From the NCBI GenBank assembly GCA_018340805.1, contig JACMZG010001914.1, forward strand, positions 15,607,606 through 15,671,605: a DNA stretch of 64,000 nt, given 5' to 3'. The DNA comes from Microvelia longipes. Taxonomy: Eukaryota > Arthropoda > Insecta > Hemiptera > Veliidae. Positions 54,404 through 64,000 of this stretch are shown here, piece after piece. A program made the translations under genes and the position numbers. The notes beneath the pieces were generated by a model that was not told where the DNA came from, made no database searches, and worked only from the letters and a program-made list of their open reading frames with translations. Positions within the stretch are counted from its first letter, which is position 1; the number at the start of each line of letters is the position of its first letter.

Positions 54404-54525
54404 CAACTAATTGTTCATTGTGTTAATTTTATAACTTCCAAATTGTTTATTGTGTTAATTTTATGACTTCCAAATTGTTCATTGTGTAAATTTTATGACT
54501 CCCAAATTGTTCATTGTGATAATAC
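54404..54525 (+). repeat. Tandem repeat, period about 32 bp, 3-4 units, next to a splice acceptor
   Basis: AAATTGTTCATTGTGTTAAT followed by TTTATGACTTCC is repeated. The array ends about 110 nt before the 54635 acceptor. Each unit carries a U/G-rich ATTGTGTT word. Confidence 0.85.
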
Positions 54526-54634
54526 ACATGAAAATTTTATTTGAACATCCATGTCGTTTATATTGAATCTACTTAAATATTTTTTGTCAATAAGATTTTT
54601 ATTTTTAACTTGATATTTTTTCTTGTGTTTACAG

Positions 54635-54891
54635 AGCTGTTGCTAGTCCTGGTTATGTTTATCAAAACCCATATTTGACTGGTGCTGGATCCCTTGTATC
54701 ACTGGGCGGTGCACCAGGTGCTGCAGCCGCTGCAAATCCACTAAGCCACACAGCAGCTACCATTGCCGCCGCAACCGCTGCTTCGCAGTTCTATGAGTAT
54801 CAGAACGCAGTTGCGGCATCTGCGGCCGCGGCTGCTGCATCAGCTTATCCTGGAGCTGGTCTAGTCGATCCCTATACCTCTGCTGCAGCCA
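54635..54891 (+). CDS. RBM24: RBM24/RBM38-like RNA-binding protein, internal Ala/Tyr-rich exon
   Basis: The exon is 257 nt. The acceptor is a strong T-rich tract ending in TTTACAG at 54634, and the donor is a consensus GTAAGT at 54892. The first base completes a split Gly codon; the last base (A) starts a split Asn codon completed at 57351. It gives 85 full codons: AVASPGYVYQNPYL, a Gly/Ser/Leu patch (GAGSLVSLGG), Ala runs, ATAASQFYEYQNAV, more poly-Ala, then YPGAGLVDPYTSAAA. PGYVYQ.PYL and SQFYEYQN followed by poly-Ala are what I recall from arthropod RBM24-like proteins. The base composition is far more GC-rich than the surroundings, as expected of an Ala-rich exon. The low-complexity Ala/Tyr region is likely disordered. 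The minus-strand open frame over the same bases is a shadow. Confidence 0.93.
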
Positions 54892-56162
54892 GTAAGTTAA
54901 TTCATTATGTCTCCAATTATTTGTATTTTTACTTGACAACCTTATAATAGGAAGATGAATAAAAATTACGTTATTTTAGGGAGTCAACATTTAATATTCC
55001 TTCCATATGGTTTGTAAATCTCGAAATAAACAGGATATTTGGCTGCATATGCCGTCCTCGGTGGTTATTCTCTGTAGCTCTAAAGCCTCTGGTGAAAAGA
55101 TTCAGCTGTGATTTGTTTTCAATTCGTTCAAAAACACGACTAAACAAGAATCATACAGCTGTTTGAATGATGCATAAAAAAATTCATCTCCAGAAGAACT
55201 TGATGTTTGATGACTTGACATCTTCTTCTTGATGACTTACGATCAGATATCTTGATGTGTCATCTCAGTCAAATTTTGGTTCATACAATTGTAGTTTTAG
55301 TATTATCTACCTTAAAATGTCTAAGGGACCAGTATAATGATTTCTATGGAACCCTAACATTTATAATAAATATATATTTGATAAAAATCCATGTTTGTCA
55401 GTTAGTGAACTATATGATTGGTAAATAATACAGCAATGTATAATAAATTATATTTTTGATTTTATTTTATTGTTTTGATTCAAATCTAATTAAGGTGCAG
55501 TTACGGCTTTTAGTCCGCATGCATAATAATTAATGAATTATGCTGTGACTGATCTAGAAGAGATTTGAAAGAAGCAAGTATAGATATCTTGCATCTAAGC
55601 ATTGTATATATCTTGTTACTTACTCCAAGATATTATTTGGCTTCTTTTACCAAGGAGGTCTAAATGCTATGTTTATTAAGAAAGTATTAATTAGTCAGGG
55701 ACAACATAAGCAGACATAAAGAGTGTCCCAAGCTAGTCTTAAGACGGCTAGTTATTTATCAAAGCTTATTGTCTTCAAAAATGATGGTCTATTTTAGCCC
55801 AACCTATGATAATTTATTGTTGTCTGTCAAGATTAAACTTTCTTTAGGCGTTTCTTAATTTGAAAACTCATAATTTTTTAATTCTTTTGATTCGCTGCCC
55901 AATTTGTTCCATTTGTCTTCTAAATTCTGAACTTTGGTCGCTCTGTCTGTAGAATTCCTTTAGCATGCCAAAACACTATTACAATATAGTAGATGTTTGT
56001 TTTGTAACAATAACTTACCTATTGTTATTTAAACCAGGAAGCTATTTCTGTACACTGCTGCTATACACTGCTACATAGTGTCAAATTTACTGACAATACA
56101 TCTAATCTTAGTATTATGAGTGATACCTTGGTATTAAGTGTAATACTAAATATGTTATTAGG

Positions 56163-56206
56163 TAGAGTGCCTGTAAATCATTATTATAGTTTATACAGGC
56201 ACTCTA
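56163..56206. other. 13-bp perfect inverted repeat with 18-nt loop
   Basis: TAGAGTGCCTGTA at 56163-56175 pairs with TACAGGCACTCTA at 56194-56206. It lies in the last intron of the RBM24-like gene. The stem is short for a microRNA precursor. Confidence 0.8.
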
Positions 56207-56391
56207 GTATTAGGTATGCTTTGGGAATGCTTGGGTTTGTCTGTATTTATTATATCTTAATTATAATGTATGTACATTATGTATGTATGTTTAATGGATC
56301 TGGGAAATTATTTCCACAGCAGTAAAGCTTTTTAGATAACTATAAGTTAAGTAATAATATTAAATAAGGCCTTTTAAATTTTTCATACTCG

Positions 56392-56493
<102 letters not shown>

Positions 56494-57350
56494 AATCTGT
56501 GTGCGTGCATTTTTTAAGCATATTTTAAGCATTATACAGTTTTTTATTTTTATTAAGCTCAAATGAGCTTTACAAAAATGATATGTCAATATTTTTACTT
56601 CTAGCATTAAATTGTTATTCAAATTTTTATTAAACAGTTTCATAGACGCAGTGCTCATAAATTCTCTTATCTTTCTTCTGATAATTACAATTGCCTGAAG
56701 CTTTAAGTTTTTATGTTTCAATTTTTTTTATATCTAGCTCGTATTGACTATAAAAATCAATTTTTTAACTATTTTATTTTATTTTTCTGCCAGTTTTGTT
56801 GTATGCAATAAAAATTATCTGTATAAAAGTGTCAATTCAATCTTTAATATTTTCTTTTATTTCACTAAAAACGTGTACTAAAAATTAGTTCGAACATTTT
56901 TTTAACAAATTAACCAAGCAATTAAAAAATTGATTGTTTTAAAAGCAGTAATTAAAAAGTATCTGTAAAAAACTTCGTTTAATGACTTTTACAATCTGTA
57001 AAGTTTATTAAATAGAAGTGAGGAAAACATTAGATAGTTATAAAACTGCAATATATCATATGCCACTTAGGTTTCCTTACTTTGATAAGGTTTTTAACAC
57101 TTACTTTTCTAAAGCCGGGTTATGCATGCTGTCTATGTAGTGCCTTATCTTTTCTTTCGTAAAAAACTTGTTTTATAGCTCTTATGAGTTTTTTATCTTT
57201 ACTTACTACGTGATTCAAATATAATTTTTTTCTTCTTTAAATTATGTCTTCGTATATATTTTTATTGTTATTACTCTATTTTATCACAATTTTTATTATT
57301 TTTCATTATTTTTATACTTTATTGAATAATACGTTTTGTTTTTATTGCAG

Positions 57351-57490
57351 ATGCTGCTAATTATATGCAATACACATATGCCTTACCACAAACTGCTCTT
57401 CCCTCAGCCGCTTCAGCATTGACTGGTTTAAGCCCTTACTCTGCTGCAGCAGCTCAAGCAGCGTCTTTACAAGAAGCTAGGTTACAGTGA
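57351..57490 (+). CDS. RBM24: RBM24/RBM38-like RNA-binding protein, terminal coding exon with stop
   Basis: The acceptor is TTTATTGCAG ending at 57350. The first two bases complete the Asn codon split from 54891, then 45 codons run to TGA at 57488-57490. The product reads AANYMQYTYALPQTALPS, then an Ser/Ala/Gly stretch, then SPYSAAAAQAASLQEARLQ and stop. The YMQYTYALP block and the LQEARLQ end are, as I recall them, typical of the arthropod branch of the family. The three exons join in one frame with no stop, giving 158 residues of C-terminal domain. Nothing suggests a pseudogene: splice sites, phase and stop are intact. The paralogue name (RBM24 or RBM38) cannot be decided, because invertebrates usually carry a single co-orthologue. 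Confidence 0.92.
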
Positions 57491-60400
57491 CAACCCAATG
57501 CTACCAATCGCCTTGTTTATACAGCCATATAAAACAACACAAATTGAATCTTCGACAAAAAAAGAGAACTATCCATATTTTATTTATGATAAATATTGCC
57601 CCCCTGTTCCTTAAATTCATCATGATAATAAAAGGTTACTGTGGTTTGAAAACCAAATAAATTTCTGAACCGTTTGAACCACATGATGCTAAAATAAATA
57701 AACAAAAAATCACTAAAATAAAAAAGAGCCCAATTTTAAAACATTTAGAATACAAAGCTTAATACCTCGATTCGGAGGAGTATTCTTAGATAGGTCCAAA
57801 TAATTATTTGATTATTGGATACTACTTTATTGGATCTTCTTGTATCTTCTTTTAAACGTATTCTGCAATTTTAAAATATCATGTAGTTCATGTCTTACCT
57901 GATAAATTATAGAATACTATTTTAAAGTATTAACTTTAAAAATAAATAGTAGAACTCAAGTTACAAAAATATTTTTTCCCATTGTAGCCTTTTATAAATA
58001 TAAAGTAAAACCATCTGATAAAATATCTACTCTATTACCAAATTAAATTGTCTTATCAAGTATAGTATGTAACTAAGTGATAATTACAATAAATGTATAA
58101 TTTTTATAAAAACAATCAAATCTTACAAAGCTTTGTTTAGACGTATCAATTTTATAATTAATTATATTTAGCTTGTATTAATGTAATAGTTAAAACGTTT
58201 TTTTGTTTAATAATGTTGATTAAAGTGTCATGAATGTTCAAAATAAGTTTTAAGTAAGTTCTGGTTGTAGCTGATTTCATTATTACTTAACTACAATAAT
58301 ACCTAATGATGAAAAAAAGCTCTTTTTATAAAACTCTAAAACTGATTGTTTTGAGTGTATTTGTTGATAATACTCAGTGTTTTATCTCATTTAATATACA
58401 ATGGAAAGAAAAATAAACATGTTTTAGGTAGTATAAAACTAAATTTTCTCATATTTCATATACTTTAACTTATGAAATTTAGGTTGTCAAACAAAAACAC
58501 TTAAAATTGTAATATTGGTTTTAAAATGTCTACACCAGTTCTTGTTGACGTCTCTAGAAGGGGATCTGAGTAAACCCCTGATGATTTTTGCAAGCTATCG
58601 ACTAATTCATACCATAACTTAAACTTAAAATATTAAAACTAAAATCCATTGATAAAATTTATTCAACTCATGACGCGTTTACTTAAATAAATATCAAACA
58701 CATTTTTATATATATATTCAAGATAAGCTTATAAAAATAATATAAATCTACATAGTATTAAACTAGTCCCGATTTTAATTTATGATTGTTTTTATTTCAT
58801 TAAAAAAACTGTGTAAAATTCAAATGTAAAAGAAAAAAATATATTTTTCGTCCACTTCTTAAAATATAAAAAATCATTAACAGGGTGTGACAGAACTGAA
58901 AAAAATAACTACAAATGTAAATTAATAAAAAAAACTAATATCAATACAAATGTTTATTATTACTTATTTAGATAATAAACATTTAAAAATATGTGTAAAT
59001 TAAAGAAAAAATTTAAAAAAATATTTTTTGTAAATTCACTCATTTAAAATTTATTATTAGTAATATGAATTAGAATCTCAGATTATAAATAATATGATTT
59101 ATTCTAAGATAGCATTTACTTTATAAGTGAAAAACTATCCTGTTTTAAGATAACTATTTTTGTTTTGGTTATTATTTTTTTTTATTGACAAGTTTTGAAG
59201 GAAGTAAGTTTATGAAGATTTAATATGAACAGAAACATAAAAATTATCTATGTATGACAAATTTAAAATTTAATGAAAAAATATATGACATGTTTTTTTA
59301 GATTTTTGCTAGCAATGAAATAAAACCTTTTAAATAATGACATTTCATTTGTTTACCAAATTTTCAATCAAAAAGGTCATGCATGCTTTTTAAAACCACT
59401 TAATTATATTTTAATAATATGTAATGCCACTCTAGAAGGCACAAGAAAAATAGAGGTAGTCGAACTAAAGTTTTGTGGAAATCATATTTTTTAATGTTAC
59501 ATTGATATCTTCTTCACTTATGACTAATTACTCTAAAAGAGCATGTCAAAAGAATTCAACTCTATAAGAGAGTAAAATTTTGCACAAAATTAATAGTGTC
59601 TCAATTATCAGTAATATTTAATTTTTATTTAGAATTTTGCTTTCTAAAAAGTTGTAAGAAATTAATTCACTTTTATTTAACTCCTTTTATATTTAAAAAA
59701 AATGAAAACTGTATTATTACAAAATGGAGATTAAAATTTTGTGCAAAATTTGCAACAAAGATTCTTTAATTTTTAATTCCAATTTAAAATTTTGTTACAT
59801 TGACTATAATTCTTGAAATAATAATTTCATATTCTTGCATTTAAATTTCCTTTCTACTTTTAATTTTCTTTTCTTGGCATTATATATTCTTTACTTCATT
59901 GGAATCTTTTAAAAGTAAATTTGATATGAATTATATTTTTCATTATTTATTTTTAATAAGTACAAAATTCTAAAGAATCATGTTATTATTATTTTGAATT
60001 TTAAAATGAAATATCATTTTATTTTATTTATTTTTAAAATTGAAATACTTTTTAATCTACTTCATAATAAGCCGTAGGAAAAAATATTAATAACTTCCTA
60101 ATTTTATTTTATACGTGTTTACCTTATTTGCTACCAAAAACCTGAAAATAACCTTTAAGACTAGAACAAACCAAAAAAAAACTTTACTATCCTACCTAAT
60201 TTTATAATACCAAATTGAACATCACTATACCACCTATAAAATTTTACCCCTTTTTACTTTTTTATTTATGGTTAAACAAGTTATTGTTATCTTTTTCTTC
60301 TTTAATTTTTTTGTTTATTTTTTTTAAGTTACCATTTTTTTAATTCTGGTTATATTTATTTCAGTAATGCTAATCATTATTTTTTTAATTTACGTTTTTA

Positions 60401-61698
60401 CTAAAGATAATTTATTGCACAAAAAATATGCTCTTTCAGTTAAAAACAGGTATTATGTCAGTAACTTAGCTGCTTAAAAAATTAAGGGAATAAAAATTCT
60501 TGGTCAGTGATTACCCCCTGTAACAAAAACCACCCCTCTCTCCACCCTTCCTTAAACTTATTAGCTCATTGTTCCTTTGAAATTTGCTAAAACAAGAAAT
60601 TCGATTGCATTATTACTGAATTTTATATTTGCAGATTTATTGGATTTTTTACTGTAAACCATAGTAGTAAAGAAACCAATTCTTAAAATTGTAATCAGAA
60701 ATTTTATGTTTTTTGCTCAAGAGTTCTTTTGTGTGTTTTATTATAGTCTGAAATTTTCTTTTTTATGATTTCATACCATAGATTCATGAATATCATTATT
60801 TTTATTTGTAAGTAAAATAAATGGCAGTGTAAGATTTATAAATTTAAACTTACAACATTAATGACAGAAATAAATTAGTGGTGTAAAATTACGATACCAT
60901 CAGTACGAGGGAAGTTATATGAAAAATAAATGTTAGTGTAATTTAAAAAAAAAATAAATCATGATCTTCACTGCTTCGATAAAATTATTAATTAATTAAA
61001 TTTCTTAGTTTATTTAATAAAAAAATCAAGTCAGAGTGTTTTGTTTAGTAGTAATTATTATTTTTAAATTTTTAATTAATTATTTAAAATTAATTTTATT
61101 TAGTACATTTTTCTAATTTAATTATTCTTAATTTAAAAAAACTAATATGTTTAATACTGTTGTAGAACAATGCTTTCTCTCAAATGCTATTGGAGCGCTT
61201 GATTATATGCTATTCAATTAAAATAAATATTCACACAAATATAAATTTATACACATAAAAATTTGGGGAAAACATGGTCCTAGACTTTGGAAAATTATTT
61301 TTAAATTCCGAAAGTCAACTCATGCTAGTTCAAATTTAGCATTACTTTTTGGAAGTAATGCCAAAACACATTAATTTTGTTACCTCTTTTGATTACTTTG
61401 AAAATGTAAATTAGAGGCAATATTACATTGTCGTAATTTCTCAGTAAGCTATAGTTTGAAACACATCATAATTTTTTCTTAAAACTATGCCTCTATGACA
61501 AATCTATGACAAAAGTCAAACAAAATCTAAATAAAAAATAACAAAAATATGGTGACATGGGTATAAATTTCTAAGAATTTAATTTAGTTTTCAAAACAGT
61601 CAATTTATAGTATGCTCAAATTTACTTTTTTAAAACAAAATTAACATACTTTGGTAATAATTGCCAAACTTTTTATCACCTAGTATACCTGTGTGTCT
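57491..61698 (+). other. 3' UTR and/or downstream flank (or intron to the alternative exon)
   Basis: This is very AT-rich, with long A and T runs and many AATAAA hexamers. No open frame of note, repeat family member or RNA gene was recognised. Its proximal part must be 3' UTR of the 57490 stop; how far the transcript extends cannot be read from sequence. Confidence 0.5.
57656..57702 (+). promoter_or_regulatory. Candidate poly(A) signals of the RBM24-like gene
   Basis: Canonical AATAAA hexamers lie at 57656-57661, 57693-57698 and 57697-57702, about 165-215 nt after the stop codon. In DNA this AT-rich the hexamer is common by chance, and more copies follow downstream (near 57940 and 60815, for example). 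The real 3' end may therefore be much further on. Transcript data would be needed to fix it. Confidence 0.35.
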
Positions 61699-62485
61699 AT
61701 TTACTTTTCCTCATTTATACCGTAGGTATATAGGAAAAGTATTGTGTTTGCAAAAAAATCCGAAACCAGAATGAAAACGGAATTATGCGTTTTAGATGTT
61801 TTTAAGGCCTCCTGATTGGTTTTTGCAAAGTTGTCTGTCTGTATGTGTGTCTGTTATCATCATAGTGCCTAGTGTATTTATACTGGAGAGTTTAAATGTC
61901 TTACAAAAATCAGTCTACCGTTTTAGTTGTGCTATGCAGAAAATCATTTTTAATGACGTCATTAACCCGCAATAATGACTGAGCAAAAATCATGAAACAC
62001 GAAAAAAGGATGCGATCGGATTGGACTATGTATAAGACTAACATATGTGCCATGTTTCATCTCATTATCAGAATTAGTTAATTTTTTAACTAATAAGTTA
62101 ATTGATTGACTTGTAAACGTTTTTTAAGAAATTGTAAAAAATCAGAAAAAATTTAAGTTGAAATTTGGTACAAGGGTATCTCTTGACAAAATAAATAAAA
62201 GTACTAAGCTTTGTTATAATGCAACATAAATGATTATAATAACATGATTTTTGGAGGATCATAAAAGTTAAGCAGCATTGAGCGGGTTCAGTGCCTGGAT
62301 AAATGACTACTAGGAATGAAACGAATGTAGTTACTATGTGAGGACGATGGAAGCGAGTCCAAAGACATGTTGCAATATAAATTTAACGACTTGTACTTCA
62401 GAGGACGAGCAAAGCGAGTCCGTAGCTGGGAGGATGAGCGTAGGATCCAATGAAATGAGGAAAAATTCTGAGGTTTTCATCTTAT
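61699..62485 (+). repeat. Dispersed repeat family A, copy 3
   Basis: The order of blocks is the same as in copy 2: TTTACTTTTCCTC head, AAAAGTATTGTGTTTGC, AAGGCCTCCTGATTGGTT, CTGTTATCATCATAGTGCC, a TGACGTCATTAACC block, GACTATGTATAAGACTAACA, then GAGGACGAGCAAAGCGAGTC and GGGAGGATGAGCG. It lacks the long GT run of copy 2 and has an insertion around 62095-62270. The open frame on the opposite strand inside it is not a gene. Confidence 0.8.
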
Positions 62486-63914
62486 AGAGCTCAATTATTA
62501 CAATATGCATTTTTAAGATGAGCATTGTTTATTTTATTTATTATTAATTTTCTGTGTCAAGAAACAAAACCACAACTATCATTGGGTTTTATCCTAACAT
62601 TTTTGATCTAGTCCTTATTGTGTTATTGTTGAATATGGACAATAAAATAAGAAAAAAATCTTTAGTTCTTAAAATTAATTTATTTTTCATTAATTTTTGT
62701 TTAATTTAATATATTATTATTAATTTAAATTATGTTAATTCTACTCTTTTGTTGATTCGATGATCCTGTTATACATTTTAATGTTTCGCATTTAAAAATA
62801 TCAGAACTTGTTATGTTAATAAATACTTAAAGCAATGACTTGAAGTTCTTCTTTTTTATAAAGAATTTATAAAGACCTCTAAAGTAAGAACTTAACCCAA
62901 CTAAAGATGGGTTATTTAACTGTATTATTTTTCTTCCAATAAGAATCAACATTTATCTTTTTTAATTTTATTTTAGTTATTATACGTAATGTAGTGTTAG
63001 TTATGGCAATATCACGTTATTTATTATAGGTTTTATTAAAATTATTTTTCAATTAATTTTAATTTCTTTAGAATTATTTTTCATCATGTTTTAGTATTTA
63101 AGTTAATTCAATTCTTTTTTAATCATTTATATAAAAAAATGTAGAAAAAAATCACAAAAAATATTAGTAATTAATTTATATTAAGTTCTTTTTATATATA
63201 TTCTTAATTATTTCTTAATTATTATTTAATCAATCAAAGGCATTAAATTTAGTTGAAAAAGGTTGGTCATTAAACAAAATATTCTTAAAATGGTTGTCTT
63301 ATTTATGTTTTGTAAACACTATTATTTTTTGGTCATGATAGTTCCAAATTTTAAATATATAACATTATTTTCTGGGAAAATTATTTCAAAGAATATTATT
63401 TTAGGAAAATGAATCGTTTAAATGAAAGTTTTCAACATTTTGACTCATAAAGTACCAAATAATTTTATTTTAATATAAGGTTGATTGTACTTTATTTTGG
63501 CTTTTCAATTATGTGTTCTGGTAGGTACTTACTGTACTGACTTGCTCCATGATGTTAAATCATTCTTTGAAATAATTTAATGTAAATAATTATAAAACAT
63601 AAAAACTAACTTTTTAATTATATTATTTAAAAACATGTTTAATTATAAGAATAAGCAATAAAAAATTAAATGTTATCAGTAATATAAAATAAACACAATT
63701 TTATACTATAAACTAAATATATCGGAAAACTTGGCGACACTGGTGACAATATATTCTAAATGTGTGCTTTTTATTATTTATGTACATTTTTAAATTCTCA
63801 TTGCAGTGTTGCCTCCTAATAAAACAATTTAGTTATAATATAGGTATTTCAGTGTTTTATTATGCATTTTTTTATTAAAGGTTTAACAACAGCTTGTTCT
63901 GTTTTTTAATGCAG
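62486..63914. other. AT-rich stretch with no recognised feature
   Basis: This lies between the third + strand copy of repeat family A and the splice-site-like sequence at 63914. No open frame or repeat was recognised. Confidence 0.5.
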
Positions 63915-63964
63915 CACAAACCTATGGAGTGCCCACAATATGTGTGCCATCCAGTACTATCTAG
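63915..63964 (+). other. Candidate alternative terminal exon of the RBM24-like gene
   Basis: A pyrimidine-rich tract ending in TTAATGCAG at 63914 forms a good 3' splice site. If the 54635-54891 exon (ending in one base, A) is spliced here, the frame reads T QTYGVPTICVPSSTI and stops at TAG 63962-63964. The block is clearly more GC-rich than its AT-rich surroundings, which fits an exon. The other two phases are also open to TAG 63970-63972 or beyond, so it could instead belong to an unseen gene or be chance. I do not recall this tail from known family isoforms. Confidence 0.33.
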
Positions 63965-64000
63965 ATAGTGTATATGTATGTCAAAGAATATAATACTTAT

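Noticed and set aside
54757..54939. Gln/Arg-rich open frame on the minus strand
   Set aside because: It is the complement of the Ala-rich RBM24-like exon; GCN codons read antisense give open Arg/Gln/Ser codons. No splice or family evidence supports it.

Overview
The window is strongly AT-rich eukaryotic nuclear DNA: long TA microsatellites, tandem repeats, several families of dispersed repeats, and very few coding bases. No operon-like gene packing, rRNA or intact tRNA was seen. The only gene I can support is on the + strand. It is the 3' part of an RBM24/RBM38/SUP-12-family RNA-binding protein gene, read from three exons whose splice phases agree (35543-35621, 54635-54891, 57351-57490). Together they give 158 residues of an Ala/Tyr/Gly/Pro-rich C-terminal domain ending in QEARLQ. 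From memory, that tail and the SQFYEYQN block resemble arthropod members of the family. An arthropod, probably an insect with a large AT-rich genome, is therefore my best guess, but it is an inference.

Layout. 1-35542 is upstream intron, or intron plus intergenic sequence. I did not find the RRM exons there by eye; they probably lie upstream of the window. 35622-54634 is a 19.0 kb intron and 54892-57350 a 2.5 kb intron. The stop codon is at 57488-57490, followed by poly(A) signal candidates at 57656-57702 and AT-rich 3' UTR or flank. A well-formed 3' splice site at 63915 opens a short frame compatible in phase with the 54635-54891 exon. It could be an alternative last exon encoding a different C-terminus.

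Repeats. Family A is an element of about 0.6-0.8 kb with five copies on both strands (13.7, 23.7 and 61.7 kb on +; 9.3 and 30.0 kb on -). A degraded non-LTR retrotransposon C-terminus lies at 28.4-28.6 kb on -. SINE-like tRNA-derived pieces are near 6.9, 10.9, 28.8 and 30.4 kb. A 2.3 kb composite foldback element spans 40261-42579; it has 17-bp terminal inverted repeats, nested inverted arms and an internal tandem array. There are at least seven other minisatellite or tandem arrays, nine long TA tracts, and several near-perfect hairpins.

I found no convincing novel molecular system. The items most worth checking are the alternative terminal exon, the foldback element, two strong isolated hairpins, and possible non-canonical exons in the 19 kb intron and near 6.3 kb on the minus strand.
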